Source: Burkholderiales bacterium RIFCSPHIGHO2_12_FULL_63_20 (GTDB taxonomy: Bacteria > Pseudomonadota > Gammaproteobacteria > Burkholderiales > Burkholderiaceae_C). Taken from it: 45,541 nt of DNA. The notes under the pieces were generated by a model. It was not told the origin of the DNA. It did no database searches and saw only the letters and a list, made by a program, of their open reading frames with translations. The translations under genes were made by a program, and so were the position numbers. Position 1 is the stretch's first letter; each line of letters opens with the position of its first letter. Of this stretch, positions 22,774 to 30,240 are shown in pieces. The stretch spans positions 102,255-147,795 of the forward strand of contig MESA01000006.1 of NCBI GenBank assembly GCA_001770775.1, written 5' to 3'.

Positions 22774-23109
22774 ATGGAACAACGCACAGCCACCACCGTC
22801 TTCGAATCCCTGTCCTCCGGGGTCCGTCTGGATGTGTTCCGACTGCTGGTTCGCATGGGTCAGGAGGGCATGGTCGCGGGCGACATTGCCGCCAAACTGG
22901 GCGTGCCGCCGACCAACCTGTCCTTCCACCTGAAGGCGATGGCGCACGCCGGTCTGGTCACGGCCACCCAGGAGGGGCGCTTTCAGCGCTACCGGGCCAA
23001 CCTCACCTTGATGTCGGACCTGATTGCCTACCTGACGGAAGAGTGCTGCGGCGGGCAAACCGAGTTGTGCCCGACCGTGAACGCGTCCAACATCTGCACC
23101 CAGTGCTGA
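22774..23109 (+). CDS. arsR: ArsR arsenite-responsive repressor
   Basis: A 111-residue winged-helix repressor of the ArsR/SmtB family. The recognition region is GDIAAKLGVPPTNLSFHLKA and the wing is RFQRYRANL. A C-terminal cysteine cluster (Cys91, Cys92, Cys99, with Cys108 and Cys111) is placed like the C-terminal As(III) site of the Acidithiobacillus-type ArsR, not the helix-3 site of the E. coli plasmid type. As(III) binding would release it from the overlapping operator. ATG 22774 has no Shine-Dalgarno sequence and coincides with the predicted transcript start. It leads the whole ars operon. Confidence 0.92.
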   Translation: MEQRTATTVFESLSSGVRLDVFRLLVRMGQEGMVAGDIAAKLGVPPTNLSFHLKAMAHAGLVTATQEGRFQRYRANLTLMSDLIAYLTEECCGGQTELCPTVNASNICTQC

Positions 23110-23127
23110 GAACGAGGGGCCGCCATC

Positions 23128-23532
23128 ATGAAAGTCCTCCCAATGACCTGGCAAAGGCTGGTGAACGACGCGGGACAGACCTGCCCGCGTTGCCGTGACA
23201 CCGGTTCGGAGGTGCAGGCCGCCGTCGAGCGCCTGCGGCAAGCCCTGGCGCCCCTGGGCGTCGAGCCTCAGTTGCAGACTCAAGAATTGAGCGAGGCCAC
23301 CTTTCTGGCCGAGCCGGTCGTGTCCAACCGCATCCTGATCAACGGCGAGCCGATTGAACACTGGCTGGGGGCGCAAACCGGCACCAGCCCGTGTTGCGAG
23401 CAATGCGGCGACAACGAATGCCGCACCCTGGCCATGGACGGCCAGACCTACGAGGTGATTCCGCAAGCCTTGATCGTGCGCGCAGGGCTGATTGCCGCCA
23501 CGCGCATGTTGGATTCAACCCTGCCCTCTTGA
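23128..23532 (+). CDS. DUF2703 family cysteine-rich protein of the ars operon
   Basis: A 134-residue cytosolic protein. It has two cysteine groups, CPRC (19-22) and CCEQCGDNEC in the C-terminal third, around a thioredoxin-like central strand pattern (SNRILINGEPIEHWLG). This is the DUF2703 pattern, seen in several ars operons. The thiol clusters suggest binding of As(III) or another soft metal, but the role is not established. It starts 18 bases after arsR with GAGG upstream. An alternative Met lies five codons in. Confidence 0.8.
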   Translation: MKVLPMTWQRLVNDAGQTCPRCRDTGSEVQAAVERLRQALAPLGVEPQLQTQELSEATFLAEPVVSNRILINGEPIEHWLGAQTGTSPCCEQCGDNECRTLAMDGQTYEVIPQALIVRAGLIAATRMLDSTLPS

Positions 23533-23593
23533 TGCGTGGCACCGACAGCGGCCATCCCTCGCTTTTTATTTTGATTGTTCAAGGAGTCTGAAA

Positions 23594-23953
23594 ATGAAAT
23601 CGATTCAAGTGTTTGACCCCGTCCTGTGCTGCAGCTCCGGCGTCTGCGGTGTCGAGGTCGATCAGGCCCTCGTGAGCTTCGCGGCCGACATCGATTGGGC
23701 CCGCCAGAACGGCGCCCAGATCGAGCGCTTCAACCTGGCCCAGCAGCCCATGGCCTTTGCCGAGACGCCCGCCGTCAAGACCTTCCTGGAGCTGTCTGGC
23801 CAAGAAGGCCTGCCGCTGACCCTGGTCGATGGGCAGATTGCCCTGGCCGGTCGCTACCCTTCGCGGGACGACCTGGCGCGCTGGGCCGGCATCACCGCTT
23901 TGGCGGCCACAACCGCTGCCGGTGCTTGCTGCACGGGCAGCCGCTGCTGCTGA
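23594..23953 (+). CDS. arsD: ArsD arsenite metallochaperone
   Basis: A 119-residue protein. The As(III)-binding cysteines Cys12, Cys13 and Cys18 (LCCSSGVCG) are present, and so are the C-terminal pairs Cys112-Cys113 and Cys118-Cys119, as in well-studied ArsD. The protein takes arsenite from cytosolic thiols and passes it to the ArsA ATPase. ATG 23594 follows a strong AAGGAG with seven-base spacing. A longer open frame begins upstream but lacks a ribosome site. arsA starts 14 bases downstream. Confidence 0.94.
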   Translation: MKSIQVFDPVLCCSSGVCGVEVDQALVSFAADIDWARQNGAQIERFNLAQQPMAFAETPAVKTFLELSGQEGLPLTLVDGQIALAGRYPSRDDLARWAGITALAATTAAGACCTGSRCC

Positions 23954-23967
23954 GAACGGAGTCCCCC

Positions 23968-25758
23968 ATGCTGTTTCTGGACCAGGCACCGCGCTTTCTC
24001 TTTTTCACTGGCAAAGGCGGCGTGGGCAAGACCTCGCTGGCCTGCGCCACGGCCGTGCGTCTGGCCGAGGCCGGGCGCCGTGTGCTGCTGGTGAGCACGG
24101 ACCCGGCGTCCAACGTCGGGCAGGTGTTCGGTGTCCAGATCGGCAACCACATCACGCCCATCCCGGCGGTGGCCCACCTGTCCGCGCTGGAAATCGACCC
24201 GCAGGCTGCGGCGCAGCTCTACCGCGATCGCATCGTCGGGCCAGTGCGCGGCGTACTGCCCGACACGGTGGTGAAAAGCATCGAAGAGCAGCTCTCGGGC
24301 GCCTGCACCACCGAGATCGCCGCCTTCGACGAGTTCACCAGCCTGCTGCTGGACTCGCCCCTGACCGCTGATTTCGATCACATCGTGTTTGACACGGCCC
24401 CCACCGGCCACACCATCCGCCTGCTGCAACTGCCAGGCGCGTGGAGCGGCTTTCTGGAAGCTGGCAAAGGCGATGCCTCGTGCCTGGGCCCGCTGGCCGG
24501 GCTCGAAAAGCAGCGCGTGTCGTACAAGGCGGCTGTGGATGCGCTGTCCGACCCTCTGCGTACCCGACTGGTGCTGGTGGCGCGCGCCCAGGGCGGCGCC
24601 CTGCGTGAAGCGGCCCGCACGCACGATGAGCTGGCGGCCATCGGCCTGTCGCGCCAGCATCTGGTGATCAACGGCCTGATGCCAGAGCGCGAAGGCGCGC
24701 ACGACCCACTGGCGGCTGCCATCCAGGCACGCGAAGCTGCCGCACTGGCCGACCTGCCCCCGTCCTTGCGCGAACTGCCGCGCGACGAGATCGAGCTCAA
24801 GGCCTTCAATCTGGTCGGTCTGGACGCCCTCCAGCACCTGCTGTCCGACCAGGCGCCACCCACCGACACGACCCCGGTGGCGCTGCCGCCATCCCTGCAG
24901 ACGGCGCGCCTGTCGTCGTTGGTAGACGAGATGGCGCAAGACGGGCATGGCCTGATCATGCTGATGGGCAAAGGCGGCGTGGGCAAGACCACGCTGGCCG
25001 CAGCTGTGGCCGTCGAGCTGGCCCACCGCGGCCTGCCCGTGCACCTCACCACCTCCGACCCGGCCGCGCACCTGACCGAAACGCTGCAAGGCAGCCTGGA
25101 CAACCTGACCGTGAGCCGGATCGACCCGCACGAGGTCACCGAACGCTATCGCCAGCAGGTGCTGGCCACCAAGGGCGCCAAGCTGGACGCGCAAGGCCGC
25201 GCCATGCTGGAAGAAGACCTGCGCTCGCCCTGCACCGAGGAGATTGCCGTCTTCCAGGCCTTCTCGCGCATCATCCGCGAGGCCGGCAAGAAGTTCGTGG
25301 TGATGGACACGGCGCCCACCGGGCACACCCTGTTGCTCCTGGACGCCACCGGCTCGTACCACCGCGACATCGTGCGCCAGATGGGCGACACGAACGTGCA
25401 CTTCACCACGCCGATGATGCAGCTGCAGGACCCCAAGCAGACCAAGGTGCTGCTCGTGACCCTGGCCGAAACCACCCCGGTGCTGGAGGCCGCCAACCTG
25501 CAGGCCGACCTGCGCCGCGCCGGCATCGAGCCCTGGGCCTGGGTCGTCAACAACAGCATCGCCGCCAGCCAGCCCCAATCGGCCCTGCTCAAGCAGCGCG
25601 CCCGCAACGAGCTGCGCGAGATCGACCTGATCCGCTCCCAACACGCGCAGCGCCACGCCATCGTGCCGCTGCAACAGCAAGAACCGGTGGGTGTGCAGCG
25701 CCTGCTGGCTCTGTCTGAACTTTCTCCCCTTCCCGAACCCACCCCTTCTGGAGCCTGA
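23968..25758 (+). CDS. arsA: ArsA arsenite-stimulated ATPase
   Basis: A 596-residue ATPase with two homologous halves. P-loops GKGGVGKTS (from residue 15) and GKGGVGKTT (from residue 334) are each followed by the DTAPTGHT signature. The metal-site cysteines fall exactly at 113, 172 and 422, as in the E. coli plasmid protein. ArsA receives As(III) from ArsD and energises the efflux permease. Here the permease is Acr3 rather than ArsB, a pairing known in other bacteria. The start at ATG 23968 is the first Met before the strand FLFFTGKGGVGK. It ends one base before the next ATG. Confidence 0.95.
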   Translation: MLFLDQAPRFLFFTGKGGVGKTSLACATAVRLAEAGRRVLLVSTDPASNVGQVFGVQIGNHITPIPAVAHLSALEIDPQAAAQLYRDRIVGPVRGVLPDTVVKSIEEQLSGACTTEIAAFDEFTSLLLDSPLTADFDHIVFDTAPTGHTIRLLQLPGAWSGFLEAGKGDASCLGPLAGLEKQRVSYKAAVDALSDPLRTRLVLVARAQGGALREAARTHDELAAIGLSRQHLVINGLMPEREGAHDPLAAAIQAREAAALADLPPSLRELPRDEIELKAFNLVGLDALQHLLSDQAPPTDTTPVALPPSLQTARLSSLVDEMAQDGHGLIMLMGKGGVGKTTLAAAVAVELAHRGLPVHLTTSDPAAHLTETLQGSLDNLTVSRIDPHEVTERYRQQVLATKGAKLDAQGRAMLEEDLRSPCTEEIAVFQAFSRIIREAGKKFVVMDTAPTGHTLLLLDATGSYHRDIVRQMGDTNVHFTTPMMQLQDPKQTKVLLVTLAETTPVLEAANLQADLRRAGIEPWAWVVNNSIAASQPQSALLKQRARNELREIDLIRSQHAQRHAIVPLQQQEPVGVQRLLALSELSPLPEPTPSGA

Positions 25759-25759
25759 C

Positions 25760-26254
25760 ATGGCAGACAAGATCTACAACGTGCTCTTCGTGTGCACGGG
25801 CAATTCCGCCCGCTCCATCATGGCCGAGAGCCTGCTCAACGGCATGGCAGCCCACCGCTTCACAGCCTGGTCGGCCGGCAGCCAACCCAAGGGCGAGGTG
25901 CACCCGCTGGCCCTGCAGGTGCTGGCTCACCTGAACCTGCCCCACGATGGCCTGCGCAGCAAGAGCTGGAATGAATTCGCGGGCCCCGACGCCCCTCAGC
26001 TCGACTTCGTGTTCACCGTGTGCGACAACGCCGCCGGCGAGGTCTGCCCGGTGTGGCCCGGCCAGCCCGTGACGGCCCACTGGGGCGTGTACGACCCTGC
26101 TGCGGTCACCGGCACCCCGGCGCAGCAACTGCACGCGTTCGAAGAAGTGGCCCAGATCCTGAAGCGCCGTATCGACTTGATGCTGTCACTGCCCGCTGAG
26201 AAGCTGGCCTCGCTGTCCATCCAGGCAGACCTCAACGCCATCGGCAAACTCTGA
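25760..26254 (+). CDS. arsC: Arsenate reductase, low-molecular-weight phosphatase fold
   Basis: A 164-residue protein with the P-loop VCTGNSARS (Cys12, CX5R). Second and third thiols are in FTVCDNAAGEVCPVW, the C-x7-C arrangement of thioredoxin-coupled arsenate reductases. It reduces As(V) to As(III) by a triple-cysteine relay. ATG 25760 comes directly after the arsA stop. A paralogue of the same fold follows 16 bases later. Confidence 0.91.
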   Translation: MADKIYNVLFVCTGNSARSIMAESLLNGMAAHRFTAWSAGSQPKGEVHPLALQVLAHLNLPHDGLRSKSWNEFAGPDAPQLDFVFTVCDNAAGEVCPVWPGQPVTAHWGVYDPAAVTGTPAQQLHAFEEVAQILKRRIDLMLSLPAEKLASLSIQADLNAIGKL

Positions 26255-26270
26255 CGCGCCCACGCCCACC

Positions 26271-26774
26271 ATGACCACCCACGTTCTGATCCTCTGCACC
26301 CACAACTCGGCCCGCAGCGTGCTGTCCGAAGGCATGCTCAACCACCTCGCCGCCCAGCTCGGCAAGGATGTGAAGGCGCACAGCGCTGGCAGCGCGCCCA
26401 GCGGTCGCCTCAACCCCTTCGCCATCGAGGCCCTGAACCGCGCGGGCATCGACACCTCGGCCTACCGCAGCAAGAGCTGGGACGAGTTCACCACACCCGA
26501 CGCGCCTCCGCTGTCCATCGTCATCACTGTGTGCGACAGCGCCGCAGCCGAAACCTGCCCGGTGTTCTTCGGGGGCAATGGCCACCCGGTCAAGGTGCAC
26601 TGGGGCTACCCCGACCCGTCCAACGCCGAAGGCGGCGACGATGGCAAGCGCCGCGCCTTCGAGCTGACCCGCCAAGCCATTGGCTACAAGATGCTGCAAC
26701 TGCTGGCCCTGCCGCTCGATGCGATGAGCCGCGACGCACTGCAAGCCGCACTCGACGACATTGCGCGCAGCTGA
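26271..26774 (+). CDS. Second LMW-phosphatase-fold arsenate reductase-like protein
   Basis: A 167-residue paralogue of the preceding gene. The P-loop is LCTHNSARS (Cys9), with TVCDSAAAETCPVFFGG (again C-x7-C) and a C-terminal extension. His replaces Gly in the P-loop, compared with CTGNSARS next door. The CTHNSARS form is common in a separate branch of ArsC-like proteins from proteobacterial ars operons. It probably acts as an arsenate reductase, though a different substrate or reductant is possible. Spacing (16 and 24 bases) places it firmly in the operon. Confidence 0.87.
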   Translation: MTTHVLILCTHNSARSVLSEGMLNHLAAQLGKDVKAHSAGSAPSGRLNPFAIEALNRAGIDTSAYRSKSWDEFTTPDAPPLSIVITVCDSAAAETCPVFFGGNGHPVKVHWGYPDPSNAEGGDDGKRRAFELTRQAIGYKMLQLLALPLDAMSRDALQAALDDIARS

Positions 26775-26798
26775 ACCCCACACACACGGAGTATCCAA

Positions 26799-27830
26799 AT
26801 GGGATTGTTTGAACGTTATCTGACCGTGTGGGTGGCCCTGGGCATCCTTGCCGGTGTGGGCCTGGGCCTGCTGACCCCTGAGGCTTTCCAGGCGATTGCC
26901 GCGCTGGAATACGCCCAGGTCAACCTGGTCGTGGCCGTGTTCATCTGGGTGATGATCTACCCGATGATGATCCAGATCGACTGGCACGCGGTCAAAGACG
27001 TGGGCAAGAAGCCGCAGGGTCTGATCCTGACCCTGGTGATCAACTGGCTGGTCAAGCCCTTCACCATGGCTGCCCTGGGCGTGCTGTTCTTCCAGTACAT
27101 CTTTGCGCCCTGGGTCGACCCACAATCGGCCAGCGAGTACATCGCCGGCATGATCCTGCTGGGCGTGGCCCCCTGCACGGCCATGGTGTTCGTGTGGAGC
27201 CAACTGGTCAAGGGCGATGCCAACTACACGCTGGTGCAGGTGTCGGTCAACGACCTGATCATGGTGGTGGCGTTTGCCCCCATCGCGGCCTTTCTGCTGG
27301 GTGTCACCAACGTGACCGTGCCTTGGGAAACGCTGGTGCTGTCCACCGTGCTGTACGTGGTGCTGCCCCTGATCGCCGGCATGGCCACCCGCCACATGCT
27401 GGCGCGCCGCTCCAGCCATGCGGTGGCCGACTTCACCGCCCAGCTCAAGCCCTGGTCCATCGTGGGCCTGATCGCCACCGTGGTGCTGCTGTTCGGCTTC
27501 CAGGCGCAAACCATTGTGGCCAAGCCCGGCGTCATCCTGCTGATCGCCATTCCGCTGACCTTGCAGACCTACGGCATCTTTGCCATCAGCTACCTGGCTG
27601 CACGCTGGATGAAGCTGCCCCACAACGTGGGCGGCCCCGCCTGCCTGATCGGCACCTCCAACTTCTTCGAGCTGGCCGTGGCCGTGGCCATCTCGCTGTT
27701 TGGCCTGAACTCGGGCGCCGCCCTGGCCACCGTGGTGGGCGTGCTGGTAGAAGTGCCGGTGATGCTCACGCTGGTCGCCATGGTCAACCGCAGCAAGGGC
27801 TGGTATGAACAAGGACAATGCCCAGCATGA
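26799..27830 (+). CDS. acr3: Acr3 arsenite efflux permease
   Basis: A 343-residue membrane protein with about ten hydrophobic segments of the bile acid/Acr3 superfamily. The family block [15 protein letters not shown] carries the essential Cys126, and YPMMIQIDW lies in the first third. It exports As(III) from the cytoplasm using the proton-motive force, probably assisted here by ArsA/ArsD. The start has GGAG ten bases upstream. The stop overlaps the next start by four bases (ATGA). Confidence 0.94.
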   Translation: MGLFERYLTVWVALGILAGVGLGLLTPEAFQAIAALEYAQVNLVVAVFIWVMIYPMMIQIDWHAVKDVGKKPQGLILTLVINWLVKPFTMAALGVLFFQYIFAPWVDPQSASEYIAGMILLGVAPCTAMVFVWSQLVKGDANYTLVQVSVNDLIMVVAFAPIAAFLLGVTNVTVPWETLVLSTVLYVVLPLIAGMATRHMLARRSSHAVADFTAQLKPWSIVGLIATVVLLFGFQAQTIVAKPGVILLIAIPLTLQTYGIFAISYLAARWMKLPHNVGGPACLIGTSNFFELAVAVAISLFGLNSGAALATVVGVLVEVPVMLTLVAMVNRSKGWYEQGQCPA

Positions 27831-28267
27831 GCGACACCATCATCTATCACAACCCCAAGTGCGGGACCTCCCGCAACACCCTGGCACTGATCCGCAATGC
27901 CGGCATTGAACCTCAGGTGATCCTGTATCTGGAGACCCCGCCCAGCCGCGCCCAACTGGTGCAGCTGGTTGCCGACTGCGGCCTGAGCGTGCGCGAGGTG
28001 CTGCGCGCCAAGGGCGCCTTGTACGACGAACTCGGCCTGGCCGACCCGAAGTGGACCGATGACGAGCTGCTGGACTTCATGGTGGCCCATCCCATCTTGA
28101 TCAACCGGCCCATCGTCGTCACGCCCAAGGGCACGGCCCTGTGCCGCCCCTCTGAGAAGGTGCTCGACATCCTGCACCAGGCTCAGCAGGGCCCGTTCAC
28201 CAAAGAAGACGGCGAGGTGGTGATTGACGCCAAAGGGCAATATGTGAAGGACTTGGCGAAGCCATGA
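27827..28267 (+). CDS. arsC: Arsenate reductase, glutaredoxin-coupled ArsC family
   Basis: A 146-residue protein of the ArsC/Spx fold. The catalytic motif is [10 protein letters not shown] (Cys12) and the downstream Arg-bearing segment is [19 protein letters not shown]. These enzymes use glutathione and glutaredoxin to reduce arsenate. Start ATG 27827 overlaps the acr3 stop (ATGA); an ATG nine bases earlier is less likely. It is the third arsenate reductase of the operon and belongs to a different fold from the other two. Confidence 0.93.
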   Translation: MSDTIIYHNPKCGTSRNTLALIRNAGIEPQVILYLETPPSRAQLVQLVADCGLSVREVLRAKGALYDELGLADPKWTDDELLDFMVAHPILINRPIVVTPKGTALCRPSEKVLDILHQAQQGPFTKEDGEVVIDAKGQYVKDLAKP

Positions 28268-28346
28268 TGTCCGATCGGGTGTGCGCATGTTAGGCTCAAT
28301 CTGACTGAGTCAACCGCTTCATCGCCCCCTGCAGGAGGACACATCC

Positions 28347-29147
28347 ATGTCAGGCATTGCCTTCGTTTCCGCGCTTTCCGTGAAGCGCATGGCCACACGT
28401 CTTCTTGGCCTGGCTGTTCCCCTCCTGCTCACAGCCTGCGCCGTGGCGACCGACCCGGCCGACTACCAGCCACCGGTCCAACCCACAATCACGATCAACA
28501 CCATCCCGAATGGCGCCGACATCTCGATCCAGGGAAACTACGTCGGCGTCAGCCCTCTGGCTGTGCCCGCCCCGGATCAGTACCGCAGTGGCGAGCCCTG
28601 GCGAATTGAGGTGCGCCTGGCAGGCTACGAAGCCAAGAACGTGGTGATGGGTAACTATCACCCGCCGCAGGATCAAGTGCTCACACGAATGGTTGAGTCG
28701 GCATCGATGATTTACTCGGCACCGGTCGGCACCAAGACGATTCCGGCGTACTACACCTTCCCCAATCGCATCGACATCAAGCTCTACCCGCTGCCTGGCA
28801 CCCAGGTGCCCGCTGCGGTTGCCCCTGCAGCCGCGGTGCCCGCCGGTGTGCAGCCAGCTGCCAGCGCGCAACCCGGCCAGCTTGCCCCCCCGGCGTTCAC
28901 CCCACCGGCCACCACCTACCAGGCCAAACGCTCCTACAGCAATGGCGACACCTATGTGGGTGAGTTCCGTGCCGGCCAACTCAATGGCAAAGGCGTGTAC
29001 CAGTTTGCCAACGGCAACCGCTATGAAGGCGAGTTCCGCGACAACCACATGCAAGGCAACGGGACCTTCACCTGTGCCAATGGCAAGACCATACTCGGCC
29101 CCTTCAACAAGCTGCAACCCCTGGGCCTGGTCATGAAATGTGACTGA
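28347..29147 (+). CDS. PEGA-MORN lipoprotein
   Basis: A 266-residue lipoprotein with signal and lipobox LLLTAC (Cys31). A PEGA-type beta domain (about 46-100; TINTIPNGADISIQGNYVG) follows, then a Pro/Ala-rich linker (150-195) and two MORN repeats (DTYVGEFRAGQLNGKGVYQF, 201-220; NRYEGEFRDNHMQGNG, 225-240). PEGA domains are found in surface and cell-wall proteins; MORN repeats bind lipids or serve as scaffolds. It is probably attached to the outer membrane. GGAGGA lies eight bases before ATG 28347. It begins 80 bases after arsC and looks unrelated to arsenic; a TPR-like gene follows nine bases later. Confidence 0.8.
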   Translation: MSGIAFVSALSVKRMATRLLGLAVPLLLTACAVATDPADYQPPVQPTITINTIPNGADISIQGNYVGVSPLAVPAPDQYRSGEPWRIEVRLAGYEAKNVVMGNYHPPQDQVLTRMVESASMIYSAPVGTKTIPAYYTFPNRIDIKLYPLPGTQVPAAVAPAAAVPAGVQPAASAQPGQLAPPAFTPPATTYQAKRSYSNGDTYVGEFRAGQLNGKGVYQFANGNRYEGEFRDNHMQGNGTFTCANGKTILGPFNKLQPLGLVMKCD

Positions 29148-29156
29148 CCGCTTGCC

Positions 29157-30017
29157 ATGGCTCACGCACACGCTCCTCATCCACGCCCCCACGAACGGGC
29201 TGACCTTGAACCCGAGCAGCCTGCTCGGCGCATCTGGTTGAGGCGAAGCCTCGGCACCACAGCGCTGGTCGGACTTTCCTGGGCACCTCCTGCCCGCGCC
29301 GACTGGACCGATGACGTCACCACCATCAGAAAGTTCGCTGCCCGAGGCAACTTCCTGGCGGCCGAAGAATTTGCCACGCAGAGCCTGAACCGAGGGCCCG
29401 GCGGTTTCCTGTTTGCGGGCACGGGCACCTTGATCATCCATCACTGGCGCGCCCGCTTGCGCCTGCTGGGTGGCGACACCCAAGGGGCCATTGCCGACTC
29501 CGACAAGATCATCCAGGCCGACTCCTCGTTCATGTCACCCGACGCAGGTTATGCCCAGCGCGCCATGGCCAAAGCGGTTGCACGCGACGCCAGCGGCTGC
29601 GAGGCCGACTTCGCCCGGGCGATCGAGCTGGGCCGTTCAGGCTCGATGTCGCGCTTCCGTGTCTACAGCGCCATGGGCGAGCGCGCCGTGGCACGCCTGC
29701 TCCTCAATGACTTCGCGGGGGCCCTGAAGGACCTTAACGAGGCCATTGACGGCGACCACGACACCCGGATGATGGCCACCCAGGTGGCGATCAAGAAGAC
29801 AGCCTGGACGCATCTGCGTCAGGCGATCCCCTTTCTGGAGACCGGCGATCTGGTCCAGGCCACGGTCCCGATTCGTGCAGCCGTTGACGTCCTGCTGAAA
29901 GCGGCCGCAGAACATTTGGGCAGTGACTTCCTGACCCCGCAATTGCTGCTGATGCAGATCGAACTGTGGCTGGCCGAGCGTCAAGCCACGCAAGCCGCGC
30001 CGGTCACGGCACCCTGA
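29157..30017 (+). CDS. Exported helical-repeat (TPR-like) protein
   Basis: A 286-residue protein with a Tat-like or Sec signal (RRSLGTTALVGLSWAPPARA). A helical-repeat region follows (AARGNFLAAEEFATQSLNRG, GDTQGAIADSDKIIQADSSF, NDFAGALKDLNEAID), with the spacing of degenerate TPRs. It is predicted periplasmic. It follows the PEGA-MORN gene by nine bases and so is likely cotranscribed; the two may form a cell-envelope pair. Specific function unknown. Confidence 0.72.
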   Translation: MAHAHAPHPRPHERADLEPEQPARRIWLRRSLGTTALVGLSWAPPARADWTDDVTTIRKFAARGNFLAAEEFATQSLNRGPGGFLFAGTGTLIIHHWRARLRLLGGDTQGAIADSDKIIQADSSFMSPDAGYAQRAMAKAVARDASGCEADFARAIELGRSGSMSRFRVYSAMGERAVARLLLNDFAGALKDLNEAIDGDHDTRMMATQVAIKKTAWTHLRQAIPFLETGDLVQATVPIRAAVDVLLKAAAEHLGSDFLTPQLLLMQIELWLAERQATQAAPVTAP

Positions 30018-30060
30018 TTTGATCCGGGCATCAGCCTGCCCCTGACTCAGAGACAAGACC

Positions 30061-30168
30061 ATGCCTTACCTGCTGCAAGTTAACTTCCCCTACCCTGCCC
30101 CCTGGGGAGATGAAATGACCCAGGCCATGACCGGCCTGGCGCAATCCATCGCCCAGGCGCCGGTCTGA
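30061..30168 (+). pseudogene. Truncated YdhR-like monooxygenase fragment, 35 codons
   Basis: The frame MPYLLQVNFPYPAPWGDEMT... LAQSIAQAPV ends in TGA. It resembles the first 35 residues of YdhR-family proteins (about 100 aa), which begin M-x-x-LLQ-x-x-F and continue to LAESIN-x-EPGF. The frame stops exactly where that family continues with its GF-x-WK-x-W block, and the next 70 bases do not continue it. A deletion remnant is the simplest reading. A functional micropeptide cannot be excluded. Confidence 0.5.
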
Positions 30169-30240
30169 GACATGCAAACCATGCGTCCGTCTCTCGCGGC
30201 GACTCAGGCGTCCTGACGGATCTGACTCCACAAGGTTGAC

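Noticed and set aside
23854-27818. Long minus-strand frames antisense to arsA (23854-25770) and acr3/arsC2 (26232-27818)
   Set aside because: Shadow frames opposite fully conserved ars genes.
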